A DNA stretch of 64,000 nt from Eutreptiella sp. 'Long Island Sound 2002' (lineage: Eukaryota > Euglenozoa > Euglenophyceae > Eutreptiales > Eutreptiaceae): contig OZ038389.1 in NCBI GenBank assembly GCA_964036045.1, forward strand, positions 65,731,453 through 65,795,452, read 5' to 3'. The position numbers and the translations under genes were made by a program. Of the stretch, positions 32,101 through 42,377 are shown in pieces (position 1 is the stretch's first letter; every line of letters begins with the position of its first letter). A model generated the notes under the pieces. That model made no database searches, was not told the origin of the DNA, and saw only the letters and a program-made list of their open reading frames with translations.

Positions 32101-34184
32101 TGCCCGTGGCCTTCTGGAGCCGAGTCCTGGCGGAAGGCCAGAGACGGACGTGGACGCCCCGTGAAAAGGAGGCGTATGCCATCGTCATGGCTCTCAGGAA
32201 ATGGGCTGGGTACATAGCCCTCCATCCCGTCACCGTCTGCACCGACCATCAGAGTCTGCAGTCGTGGCACAAGGAGCACGTGGACACCCCCTCAGGTCCC
32301 GCTTCCCGACGGGCAAGATGGCATGAGACCTTGGCCAAGTTCGACCTTACGGTTGTTTACATTCCTGGAAAGGATAACACCGTGGCGGACTGTCTCAGTA
32401 GGTGGGCCTATCCCGCCAGCAAGGGCATGCAGGATATCTCTGCCCATGGCGATGAGGCTGAGACCGCTGAAGCCAAGAAGATCATTGAAATGGAGCGCCT
32501 GATGGAGGAGGAGGATGTTAAATGCTTCGTCGTCATGGCTGCCGGTGCCCCCCTCGCCTCGAGGGTGAGCAGAGCGGTCAGTGTACTCGCCCCTGTGGGT
32601 GCCGCGGGCGGAAGGCCCGGTCCGGCACCCCCTGTGGGAGTGGAGTCCGACAAGCACCTCTTCCCAGAGTCTTGCCTCCAGGACGACTGGACCGACGATT
32701 ACGCCAAGTCTGAGGCCTTTGCGGCCGAGTATAGGGCTGTGACCGACCCTGACGACGGGCAGAAGTGGCCAAAGGGGCTGACTGAGGAAGATGGCAAGCT
32801 CTACCGGAATGGTAAGCTGCTAGTCCCAGAGTCCCGGGTGCTGGAGCTGTGTGAAGCTTGGCACCACCACATGCTGCACCCAGGGGTCAAGAAGCAAGCT
32901 CTTGACATGCAGCGTCGGTTCGAGATCGACCATATCGTTCTCTACACCGCCATCAAGAAGGTCAGGAAGGGTTGTTCGGTCTGTCAGGCCTGCAATCCCG
33001 ACAACCGGAACGTCAAGGGGGAACCCCAATGGACCCCGGTTCCTGACCAACCCATGGAGAGCGTGGCCATGGACGTCTTCTCCATGCCCGAAGTGCACAT
33101 TGGCAAGGAGACCTTTGACTGTGTGGTTCTCTGTGTGGACCGCCACAGCGGCTACGTTGTAGCCGTTCCGGCACGCAAAAAGGGGTTGCTTGCCAAGGAA
33201 GTGGCAGTCATGATGATTCGTCATTGGCTGACCGTCTTTGACATCCCCCGCACCATTTGCAGTGACCGAGGGCCCCAGTTTACTGGTGGCTGGTTCAAGG
33301 CTATGTGTTCCCTCATGGGAATACGACATGCCAAGAGCGTTGCCTATCTCAGCCGGTCCAACGGCTGTGCTGAAGTGGCTGGACGGCAGCTGTTCGAGAA
33401 GCTGCGCAAGATCCACATCACCAATCCACGGCGGAACTGGTTCGAGGAGATGTGGCCTGCTCTGAAGGCCCATCATGACACCCCCACTCCGGGCGGTTTG
33501 TCCCCTCACCAGATTCTGTTTGGCAGGGACCCCCTGGGTAGGGGACTTCCCTTGTCTGGTGATGGCATGGCTATGGATGCCAAGGAGTTCTTCGCGCGGC
33601 AAGAGCAAACGGCGCGGGACATCCGCCAGCTGCTTGAGAAGGAGCATGCTGAGCGTCAGAAGTCCGCCCCGAGCTCGACAGCGCAGAAGTTCAGGGTGGG
33701 AGACCCGGTGTGGGTGATCAGACCCCGCCCCATGGGCACCCACCGCACCAAAACCTGGTTCACACCCGGCGAGGTGGTCCGCAGGATTGGTGAGGACACT
33801 TACCGCATCAAGGTGGGTCACGGACAGTTCCGGGAGCGCCACGAGAGTCAACTCCGTGTGCGGGAACCCGACCTCCGTGGCCGACATGTGTCCCTGGACT
33901 ACGCCAAACATGAGGCCGATTCGGACGACGACTATGCTGAGCAGGACGACTATACTGTCGAGAAGATCCTGGCTCAGCGTCCGAAGGCCTCGGCACCCGG
34001 AGGTCTGGAGTTCAAGGTTCGTTGGCGAGGCTATGGGCCGTCCCACGACACCTGGGAACCCGTCTCCTCGTTCGTGCCGCGGGTCAATACTCCCTTCATG
34101 GAGTACATCCGCAAGCACAAGACCAAGATCCACGTTTCGGACTTGGCAGCACTCACCCGGGCGATTGCAGCCAGGGGTGCCTGA
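29163..34184 (+). CDS. Pol polyprotein of element A: protease, MTase-like segment, RT, RNase H, integrase, chromodomain
   Basis: The frame is continuous with gag after a single TAG, so it is probably made as a readthrough gag-pol. Residues below are numbered from codon 29214, a GTG; no ATG start is convincing. Protease: LVDTGA, DTG at 133-135. Between protease and RT, residues about 280-410 resemble a Dam-like N6-adenine methyltransferase (LALDAFSS ... AWKKHW ... SKAVLVVPM), but the NPPF motif is HCPRW (339-343). RT: QMPLAEES and FVDD with catalytic D779-D780. RNase H: RTDASD with D943. Integrase: HHCC ending in CSVCQAC, then D1287, D1351 and E1387 (35 residues between the last two). Chromodomain: YTVEKILAQ ... 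FKVRWRGY ... TWEPVSSF. All catalytic residues except the methyltransferase motif are intact. Confidence 0.92.
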   Translation, partial: RSPCSQGPQLGRSQDGDVGSADPSQSGVDKHKGTAAGGRPGLAPSRGGGVRASEGTNPCTRPSFATKNVFDVLQDLSESIGGSPGPQLDAADGQPEPIVHDLHQSLVELLERPEILSLHAVRRVGRERQLHLKVRALCGEVEKVFDVLVDTGAQVSLVKAGLLPPECLTDSRKPVRLKVANGQYMVGGTKEAAIGLQFVNHRELSRPDLGKEILLHGSFYEAQMDWDMIVGYDFMMETDSGVLPAQASMTLYQDDQLSWLSSPEHHVECQWIHPERNQLEVAALDTEPTGPANQEYGVRPEVANRVVADLGASDLALDAFSSGTSAHLRVCEKYWSAQDSAWKKHWGPHQGLMWIHCPRWDIPRAIAKIRKDRSKAVLVVPMGCTEEESTRHWVASLTNMTLNKVVLPAGESVYQDAKGQPMPPQRWPTELHYVDGGLDQADTTDFVCVNRIIAEPWRQCFAVPPVDIEESDSEDPLTEEEWDLVQGYMDQPFHDWGNQREGKGQDKAWWEVDSIVSGSYDGNTFVQRVLDHMSSQDEPPGGNPPTYGDLFRGKTRDGPLGHLGRPPEPKASGVATPQVSSVVQVPGKAKAESDDCPKIQALRARLKQKYGDTFFSGKPVFPPPVRGPYGEAKIRLKQDPRVYRHREFALRGERKEAMEKILRDFIQRGWLEPCHSEWASPCFVVPKKVAGEWRLVVDYRGLNAQTQHDSYTLPLIEDMLQKQHRRRIFTVIDLKHGYHQMPLAEESRACTAMSTPLGPLQWKVMPMGVTNGNAAFQRMLENLLEPVRDCADPFVDDVIIASGDPSMSYEELLEAHERDVTRVLDLLVRHKLTGSSDKATIAVSEVVFAGHVVGNGQRKPIPGKVAAIEHWEKPKTVSELRAYLGFCNYYSGYIKMYAEYAAPMTIMLKGNREETKKGSIKPLVWTAESDRAFEGMKQALLSAVGLHLVDPDRGFVLRTDASDYAIGAVLEQVLDDGRHVPVAFWSRVLAEGQRRTWTPREKEAYAIVMALRKWAGYIALHPVTVCTDHQSLQSWHKEHVDTPSGPASRRARWHETLAKFDLTVVYIPGKDNTVADCLSRWAYPASKGMQDISAHGDEAETAEAKKIIEMERLMEEEDVKCFVVMAAGAPLASRVSRAVSVLAPVGAAGGRPGPAPPVGVESDKHLFPESCLQDDWTDDYAKSEAFAAEYRAVTDPDDGQKWPKGLTEEDGKLYRNGKLLVPESRVLELCEAWHHHMLHPGVKKQALDMQRRFEIDHIVLYTAIKKVRKGCSVCQACNPDNRNVKGEPQWTPVPDQPMESVAMDVFSMPEVHIGKETFDCVVLCVDRHSGYVVAVPARKKGLLAKEVAVMMIRHWLTVFDIPRTICSDRGPQFTGGWFKAMCSLMGIRHAKSVAYLSRSNGCAEVAGRQLFEKLRKIHITNPRRNWFEEMWPALKAHHDTPTPGGLSPHQILFGRDPLGRGLPLSGDGMAMDAKEFFARQEQTARDIRQLLEKEHAERQKSAPSSTAQKFRVGDPVWVIRPRPMGTHRTKTWFTPGEVVRRIGEDTYRIKVGHGQFRERHESQLRVREPDLRGRHVSLDYAKHEADSDDDYAEQDDYTVEKILAQRPKASAPGGLEFKVRWRGYGPSHDTWEPVSSFVPRVNTPFMEYIRKHKTKIHVSDLAALTRAIAARGA

Positions 34185-35668
34185 TCAGCGCCCTGAGCTC
34201 TCCCCTGATGTGTTATGAGCGCTTGTGAGGCCGACGAATCGTCCCTTACTTGCTTGCTCTCTTCCATCTTTTGGTGACAGAGTGGCCATATACCCCCCCC
34301 CTGCTGAATCCAGAGGAGGATGGCCCCTCTCTTTCATTTCTATTCGTCACTCACCCCCCCTGCTGAATCCATGGGAAACCAGGTAGGGCGACTGACCTTC
34401 ATAATTCTGAGCTCTTGGGGCCTTGAAGCCCATACGACGTTGCGCAACGGATGCCACTGTCATCGGCATTGCGATTTTTTGGTGTGTGGTCTGGTTCCAT
34501 GGCATTTGCGGAATCCAGACCAGTCGACGTGTGTCTCGAGACTATATATGCCTGAGCCCAGGCGTTATCCTGTCCATCCTCCTGCATTTGCCTTATCCTG
34601 ACCGTGGCGTGGTTTGGCACTCTGTTCTGAGTGTGTTTACACGCCTATTTACCCAAATTGTTGCTTGTTTTTCTGCCCTCCAGGATATGTGCATCTGTAT
34701 GTTAAGTGTCATCAGCCCATCGCTGGGGGATGGACTGTTTTTCACCACGAATCGGGATACAGAGGCGCCTTGAGTCGCCGTGTACATATCCTTACAGCCT
34801 GGTCCAGCCTGGACCAGTACATGATTACAGATTCTACTGTTTGAGTGCCCGTGATACCGTGTTGCCCTATTCGCTGTGATGTGTGGAGATCCTGATGGCG
34901 CCAGGCGGGAAGCCCAGTTGCCTGACTACACTCCCAGCGGTCCGCCACTGTCAGTCCCAGTGTGAGCCTACCGATTTGCAGACGCACTTGCATTCGGATG
35001 GCGGCCTCCGGTGCTCCTGACCTCGGTCAGTCTGCCTGGGAAACTGGTGGTTTGAGGAGTCGACGCCTCCGCCCACACTGCATGAGGACTCCCTCATGTA
35101 TGGCCTTCGTGGCAGTAGGGCGAGGGAAAAGACGGCCTTGATGCCCGATCCCTTCAGGAGGAGTTCCCTTACGATTTGGGGTTCGTAAGGAGTTCGACTA
35201 TGGCACTCTGGACTCGCGTCGTATGGATATGGACATGGTGCGCCCGAGGAAGGACCCGTGGGGACTCTCCCCAGTCGGCGGGCCTTGGGAAGCTTGGGGT
35301 AGCCTGATGGATCTTTGTGGTCGCTCTCGACTTGTGGGGCCACCTCGGCCGTCGTGTGACGCCTATGTTGGCCGTGTATGCCACTGCCACTGTGGTGGTG
35401 ACCGTAGCAGCCGGCACCCGGTGCGCCTGGTATGGGTTAACGGGTCCCTTGGATGCCGAACAATCGCCGCCAGGACCCGGGACTTGATACTTGATACTAT
35501 ACATGTGCTACGAGCTGTTACAGCAGCATACCTATCCCACTGTGGGATACCTATCTTACTGCGACTTACTGAAGTGAGGATGTGACACCCCCCCCCCTTT
35601 CAGGAAGTGGTCCTGGGTACCCGCTGCCATGCGTGGGTGTTATCGAGCCCCCCCAGGGTTTGCTCTAA
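34185..35668 (+). other. 3' untranslated region of element A
   Basis: This 1.5-kb noncoding stretch lies between pol and the polypurine tract. Only short frames occur and none is recognised. Confidence 0.6.
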
Positions 35669-35677
35669 GGAGGGGGG
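35669..35677 (+). other. Polypurine tract of element A
   Basis: A purine run (GG followed by AGGGGGG) sits directly before the 3' LTR start TGAAGCGG; E1 and D have a closely similar tract. Confidence 0.75.
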
Positions 35678-38623
35678 TGAAGCGGTACCCAGAACCCCAT
35701 GGCCAGGTTACGGCATACAACCGGTCTCCGGTCCACTAACCCCATGCACGGCGTGTTCCGTGCCGTGAAGCCCCGCATCGGCAACCGATGCACCGCCAGC
35801 GGAGATTTGTGTATCAGAATATCAGGAATCAACAGGGTTTTATTTTCATATTGTTTCCGTCAATTTTTACGCTTCCGTTCTGATACTCACTGTTTTGACT
35901 GCTGGCGGTTGGTTCGCGACTTTACCGTAACCGCCAGTTTAACTGTTTATATTGGAAATTTTAACGCTATCCGTCACGAAGGCTCCAAAGTCGCCAGGAA
36001 CTGCATGGATGCTTCCGCAATTTTCATAATTAATACTCGCAACCTTAATCCGAATTTTTCAGGATGTCGAAATCGGATTTTCGACTTCGACATCCCCGCA
36101 CTTGATTTGACCTCTTTCGAGTGGACCTACGTGCTTCCGTATGCACGAATCAACTTCCCTTTTATCCTGCCCTCCATTTGTCTTAAAGATATGGGCAAAA
36201 CAAAGTTGATTCGTGAGGCCACTTGTGAAGGTCATATCTCGTGTTGCTTGCGAGGAATTACGATAGGGAAACGTGGGATGTATTTACAATACTCCCGACG
36301 TAATTTAGGAAGCATTATATGCCTTGCGTTTCCACACGTGCGCGCTAGTGTAATGGATCATGGTCAAGAGGGTAGAGTTTGCGTTACAACTCATTGGCCA
36401 TGGTATTGCGTGCGTTAAGATAACTTTCGAGTGTAGCGCGCAAGTGTTGGTGTGGCATAGGAACTCTCCTTGAGTTCCTATGAGCGATTGACACAAAGAT
36501 ATGCCCTTGGAGGGGCATGACGTATCGTGGTGGGAGCTACATTTTTAGGCAATATGTGGTATGTGCCATGTGTTGTGTTGCGTGCCCATTTGGCGGGTCC
36601 ATTGCTCCAAGTCGAACCCGCCAATGGACCTCATATTGTGCAAGCCCCTTCTCCATACTCCCCACAGTCAATTGCAAGCCTAACCTTCGTGAAGGGAAGC
36701 TTGTGTGGTGATCCCGAAGCGATGCGTTGGGAGCAAGATGTGTATTTTGCAATTTTCCATATTTTCATGTGCCCACTTGGGAAGTAGCGCTCGTAACCTT
36801 TCAAGGCGCCCCAAGTGGAGCACATATGTGGGATCGAAGGTCAATGGTGTCAAGTCATTGTGTTTAGAAGGATTAAGTGATTGCACGATCCAATCCGAAG
36901 ATATTATAATATAATTGTAGACCTTTCAAGGCACTTTTGTGTGTCATTGTGCCAATTTTGCCATTTTTGGCTCGTCATGATGTCAAGTGGCGACCGTGTA
37001 TCTCAACGTTGCGCTCAATTGACATCATGAACCAAGTATGTTATGAGGGTACATACTTCGGTAGCCAACATATCTTGGACCCGGCGAATAACTCCTCTTA
37101 GGCTTGGCATACCGTGGCCGCCATGTTGGCGATTTGGGACTATCCCAAATCATGGGCTCACTTGGCGACCCTGCCATTCCCAATACCGGAGGAGTTGGGC
37201 GACGCCCCAAAGATATGTTGGACGCATATGACTTGATATCAATCCTATGGCACACTCCGGTCCAAGTCGGGCATGTGCCTCATTTGCCCCAACCATGAGT
37301 GTGCGCATTTTTGGCCATTTTGAGCATATTTCCACTTTTGCTGCCCGCCGTGCACTATGTTCTAACCCTCGTGCACGCCGGACGCATGGACCAATGGACC
37401 ATATATGACATGGGTGTTATGGGTAATGGTCCCCATGGTCCACACACCACGTGGGCGAAGCGGAGCTGCCTTCGTCAAGGCGCTAGGCCAAATTGAGTAT
37501 GGGCAATTTTGCCATTTTTGCATTAGTGGACCCAATTGGGATCGTCACCACGCCGAGTGGCATGGAGATCTTTGAGAGCCAAGGGCATGGGAGGCTCTGT
37601 TGGACTCCCGGTGGATCACGTATGGAATGGCGGATCAGATCTCCAAGCGGGCGTGGAGATATACTATTGGGAGCACACCGAATTTTGGCTCATTTCAGGC
37701 AGCCAAAATGACCCAATTTTGGGACCCCAATTTCCCCCTTCCGTGTGGTCAATTGGCGGCCCCATTTCTCTAAGCCCATAGGGAGCCCGGATCTAAATCC
37801 AAGTTGTACACTCAGATATAAGTCCTAGGTCCTGCCTCCTACCCTGTGAGCCATTGGCCATACTTTGGCCGGGCGAGCCACGCGTGGGAATGACGCCAAT
37901 TTTGGTGATTTTGGCATCATGACCCCACTTGACTCATCCGTGTTGCCCTGATGCTGGAACCTCAGAGGGAACCAGGTTGGGTGAGGGCTCCAGGGAGCTC
38001 GTACTCGAAGGGCATAGGGTCAGTTGCCTCGTCCCTACCTCTGGCGGGTCCGGACGAGGGGTCAATTTTGGGGATTTTTGAGTTAATTTTAGTTTGGGCT
38101 GAAACAGCCCATTTTCAGCTACCAACTCCTGGGTGATAATGGCGGGGCCATATCTCTGACTCAGAAAGGAGTTGGGACCTGCCGTTAAGGGAGCATAGGG
38201 AGCCACTGTCGGTTGGCCTTGGAGGCACTTGGTTCACAGGAACTCGCCTGTGGCTAGGCGGGACCCCTCCCCCATTGGCAGGGTTTCAGGGTCCGGACTG
38301 AGCAGGGCATGGGTTGTGTTTGAGCCCCCGCCCCTACCAGCCACTGAGAGGGTCGGACCTGGGATTGGGATATGAGATGGGACTGAGTGTCTATTGTCCC
38401 TTGATGCCCTTACCCCAGTCCAGTCTTAACCCCATGTGTACATATCCTGATGTGTTGTTGTATATACTTTTGTTCCCTCTTTGCAGAGTGGCAAGGATTC
38501 TGAAACGCTTTGTCACATGACACAGGCGTATTGATGCCCTTGTGAGCGTAGTGCCTTGCCTGCCTGCTCACCTGTGCGTGTCACCGCAGCGTCCCGTGGC
38601 CGGCCCCCCACGGGAACGCGTCA
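35678..38623 (+). repeat. 3' LTR of element A
   Basis: It is 2946 bp and differs from the 5' LTR at about 27 positions by hand count. The conserved stem-loop GGATGTCGAA/TTCGACATCC is intact at 36062-36095, and the terminal hairpin is at 38593-38614. Confidence 0.95.
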
Positions 38624-38627
38624 ATAG

Positions 38628-39084
38628 TACCTGATTAGGACCTTCGGTCCGACATCAGCGAAGCCCGGTCTCCGGGAGCCACGCCGGGGAGAGAAGTGAG
38701 ACACACACAGACATACGTAGCACACATAGGGGTATGGTAAACCCTGTAAGGAAGGGTAGAACTCAATGGGTCTGGACCAGTCAGGGGTCCCAACTGTGGG
38801 CTCGTTTGTCCCCAAGGAGGGAAGACACACCTTCCCTCATCACACCTTGCTTGTCATTCCCGCCTGGTGTAGTAAGCCACCGTTCTTCGTTGGCTCCCCG
38901 AGGTCATTACATCAGGGCAATCCCGATGCAACACATGGTCAACAAGGCATACACTCGCTGGGTGGCTGCAATCCTGATAAGCGGCCACCTGGCCCACGCT
39001 GGAAACCATAGGCATGGGTCTGCAGGGCACAGACAGGGTCAGAGGAGTGCTCACTGCACCTGTCAGTAGACTGACACAGGGAAA
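38628..39084 (-). other. 3' noncoding region of element B, right part
   Basis: It joins 19327-21430 once element A is removed. No gene is seen. Confidence 0.55.
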
Positions 39085-39618
39085 TTAGTTTCGCTTTTTA
39101 CGCTGGGACATAGTCTCAGCACGGGTTAGGAGCTGCCCCTTGTTGTTCTCAACGAGGTAGGTGCGGAAGATGGGGTTGATACTCCCGTCTGGTTGTATGA
39201 AGGCTGACATAGGTTCCCAGGTCGCCTCAGATAACCCATAGCCATCCCACAGGGTTAGGAATTTCCAGCCCTGCTTATACTCGCTGCGAGCAATACCTGC
39301 AACCACGTAGTAACCATCGACTGCCATCTCATCGGCAGTCATCTCTTCGAGTTCGTCTGCCTCCTCTGGACTGGCAGCGTTCTCTAGGTCTATATGCTCG
39401 ACCTCACTGTCGCTGAGGCGCCACTCATCCCAAGACAAATCGTCAGGGGAGTGATAGTGCCTCAACTGTTTAGGTGCACACAGCAGTTCACCACCTAGAC
39501 GTGGACTGCACCTGACATGGATCCTGGATCCATCTATCCTGATGATACGATAGGGTCCAAAAAAAGGGTCCTGTAGGCAGTTACGTGGCCAGGAGGGTAG
39601 GCGTGAATGGTGAACCAA
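39085..39618 (-). pseudogene. Chromodomain-containing integrase C-terminus of element B
   Basis: On the minus strand this 177-codon frame carries an SH3-like integrase tail (PFFGPYRIIRIDGSRIHVRC), an acidic linker and a chromodomain (YYVVAGIARSEYKQGWKFLTLWDGYG ... TWEPMSAFI in outline). It overlaps the end of the integrase frame (39534-40889) in a different frame, so a small indel near 39540-39610 separates them. The chromodomain keeps its W-containing core and would bind modified histone tails if expressed. Confidence 0.75.
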
Positions 39619-40930
39619 AACAAGGTCACCAACCTTGAAGCTGGCAGGTCGCCGTAGGCGGTTCCGTCAGCTTCACTTTCACGGATGTGTCTCAGGTTAG
39701 TCCCAGCCTGGTTAGCCAGAGACTGCTTGTGTTCCAGCCAATCTCCCACAGGGCTCTTGAAGTCCTCAGGAAAGGGGGTTTTGAAGAACCAAGCAGGTTG
39801 TCCTCCATGGAACAGTCCGTGGGGGGTGAAACCCGTAGAGGAGCTCCGCTGTGAGTTCATGGTCAGCACTGCCCAGGGCACTAAGCGTACCCAGTCCTTG
39901 GTACGCTCCTGTTTCATCAGAATTCTTACGTTTTGCTCCACCACACAGTTCTGTCTCTCACAGAGAGGGTTAGACGTGTGGGTATAGGGCACACCTTTGG
40001 TTACCTCTACGTTGAGAGCATTTAGCACTCGTTTGTACCACCCAGTGTCACTGCGGATGCGTACATCCTCATCACAGTGCACCTGCTTAGGTGCTCCATA
40101 GGGTTCGAACCATTGTTCGACCAACATTTTCACAGTCTGCTCACCTGTGACTTTCGTATTGCAAGGGAACACACGGGTGAAGCGAGATAGGCCACAGGTG
40201 ACCACTAGGCAACTATCATAGCCGCCGAAGGGTGGTAGGCCGTTGATGAAATCCACATAGAGAAGAGAGTTAGCACAATAGGGTATGGGTAAGCTGGAAA
40301 TCAGGCCCCTATCCCTACTGTCGCTCTGCTTGCTGGCATGACAGCCACAAGCATCCACAATGGTCTGCATACGCGACCTCAGTTCAGTCAGGGTTAGACT
40401 AGAGTAGAAACACTCACGGAAGAAGTCCACTGAGCGATAAGCGCCAGTGTGACCAGAACTGGGATGGGACCACTGTAGGCATCCATCCAGTCGTGCCTCA
40501 GGCACCACAATTCGGGCCTCGTACAAGAGGTACTGATTGTTTTTATACCACTGGTGCCCGTCAATGACACGGGTTTCGAGACCAGTGCTGAGGGTTTGGA
40601 GAATTTCTTCATACTCTGACTGATAGTCGGTTAGACTCCAACCCTCCAGGATTCCAGCAGTGCGCATGGACAGGTCAAGCTGGACATCCATACGCTGGAA
40701 AGCCTCTCTGGTGAGCGCCTCAGAGCTCTCACCTATAAGCGCATCGAAGTTGTTGCGCCATATATAGTCAGACAGTTCATTCTTTATCCCGGGGATATGA
40801 TGCACTGTCAGCCTGAACTGGCTCAGGTAAGTCCACCACCGTTTTAGCTTTGCTTTCTCTGGTGGTGGGCCCTTCTGAAAAGACTTCACAGGCTCCTGGT
40901 CACACAGCCAGACAATAGGGTTAGATCTCG
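39534..40930 (-). pseudogene. RNase H end and integrase of element B
   Basis: Read on the minus strand, it starts in the RNase H/connection region (WLCDQEPVKSF, then LSQFRLTVHHIPGIKNELSDY), followed by an integrase zinc-binding domain (HPSSGH ... CGCH) and a core with D in YVDFINGL, D in HCDEDV and E in NPLCERQN, so the DDE triad is present. The frame differs from the RT/RNase H piece to its right (40886-41584), the shift falling near 40915-40930. The enzyme would insert element cDNA into the genome, but this copy is not expressible as one polyprotein. Confidence 0.78.
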
Positions 40931-41584
40931 GGATTGTGACGAAAGCACCAACATACCGGCCAGGAGTTCCTGGTCATAGGTGCTGTAATTGGAACGCGCT
41001 TGGTTCCATTTCCAATTCCAGTGTCCCAGTGGCACCAGTCGCCACTCACTGGTAGGATAGTCATGTTTCAACGAACCATCACGGTTCAGTCCACTAGTAA
41101 GATAATGGTAGTGGGTTAGTTCAGCGGGGTTAAGCTCCTGCCATTGGTAGATCGTACCACCCCCCCCTACATCACTGGCATCAGTGATCAGGACTATCTC
41201 GCCCTCAGGGCGGGGTACTCCCAGGCAGTTGGAGGAGGCAATCTTCTTCTTCAACTCCTGGAAACACTCTTCCTCTCTGGCGGTCCCCCTCCAGGGAGTA
41301 GTTTTCTTGATTAGGTCAGTGAGGGGGACAGAGGAGTAAGTGAAATTGTGGATGTGACGCCGATAGAAACTACAGGCGCCCACAAAACTCCTCACGTCGT
41401 GTAGACCCTTCTTAGGGTCATCGCGAATCTGCATGTCCTGTAGGGGCTGCATCTTAGACGCGGCTGGTTTCGACCAACCGTACCCCACGTCGAAACCCAA
41501 ATATTCCATCTCCTCTTTCATAAACTCACATTTTTTCGAGTTTGATTCGGAGATGGTTTTCTTGACAGACAATGAAAAACTCAC
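40886..41584 (-). pseudogene. RT thumb/connection and RNase H N-terminus of element B
   Basis: On the minus strand it encodes the KKCEFMKEEMEYLGFDVGYG block typical of the RT thumb, SFVGACSFYRRHI, and the RNase H start LITDASDVGGGG with its first catalytic aspartate, then TYDQELLAG. It is offset by one base from the RT palm frame; the offset falls at a run of six A residues near 41528-41533 (minus strand), consistent with a one-base slip. Confidence 0.78.
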
Positions 41585-42377
41585 GGAGGAGAAGGATATG
41601 GTCCTCTTTGGTATTAGTACCCAAACTCACGTCGTCGATGTGAGCCTCCATTTCTGCACCCCGAGGAATCAACTCCTGTACTAGAGGCCTGCGCCTCAGT
41701 ATGTACAAAATTTTGTTCATTAGCTCCTGGAAGAGCGCTTGGGCTTTAGCCACCCCGAAAGGCATAACCTTCCACTTAAAGACACGGCCCTTAGGGGTTA
41801 TAAGGGCCAGCAGCTCCTGAGCTGCGGCGGTTAGGTCCACCTGCCAGAAACCAGAGCGTTTGTCCATTTTGGTCTTGTATCTGCATTTGGCAGTACGCTC
41901 CAGGGTATTTTCCATGTTAGGAATACTCCCTGAGTGGTTCTGGGTTTTCTTGTTGACCTCACCATAGTCTACAACCAGTCGTAGGGCAGTCGACCCTGGT
42001 TTGGCAACCAGGAAACAGGGACTGCAGTGATGGGGGTAGTCCCCCTGCTTATATTCTTCAACGAGGCCAGCATCAATACACTCCTGGATCTGGCGCTCGA
42101 TTTCTTCAACCTGTTCCTGTGGAGCGGGAAAGGGACGACGCCTCACTCGCGTGTTTTCAAACTCAGGTTTCAGTTTCGGGTCCATCTGGACCAGTTTTTT
42201 ACAAGAGAGGGGAGGCGGCAAGGCGCCGAACACCTCCTCATAGGTTATCAGCAGTTTCTTCAGGCGGGGGTCAAGGTTAAGACTGTCGAGTTTCTGAAGG
42301 AAATCCTCCTCAGCATGGAGGTTGCTCTTTCCATGTTCTTTCCAGCGGTTTCGGCAGGCACAGAACCATCGTCCCAC
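41526..42377 (-). pseudogene. Reverse transcriptase fingers/palm of element B
   Basis: On the minus strand it encodes RT blocks in order: CSPCFLVAKPG, LRLVVDYGEVNK, KMDKRSGFWQVDL, FKWKVMPFGVAKAQALFQ and the catalytic HIDDVSLG (the usual Y/F-x-D-D is I-D-D here with both aspartates kept). The frame differs from the protease frame upstream (42260-43864), with the shift around 42330-42370. Confidence 0.8.

Larger units (their letters stand above)
21431..38623 (+). mobile_element. A: giant intact-looking Ty3/gypsy chromovirus (17.2 kb)
   Basis: Two 2946-bp LTRs in direct orientation (21431-24376 and 35678-38623), TG...CA termini and a target duplication ATAG (21427-21430 and 38624-38627; AATAG if the terminal A is counted) define the element. 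It encodes a 1444-codon gag and a roughly 1670-codon pol in the same frame, separated by one TAG. I counted about 27 LTR differences (about 0.9%), indicating a fairly recent insertion. Its host sequence is the 3' noncoding part of element B. No classic tRNA primer-binding site (TGG start) follows the 5' LTR. Long LTRs, a long gag and a 1.5-kb 3' UTR explain the size. Confidence 0.95.

Noticed and set aside
32820-34133. 437-codon minus-strand frame opposite the A integrase
   Set aside because: It mirrors a coding region with complete catalytic motifs on the plus strand.
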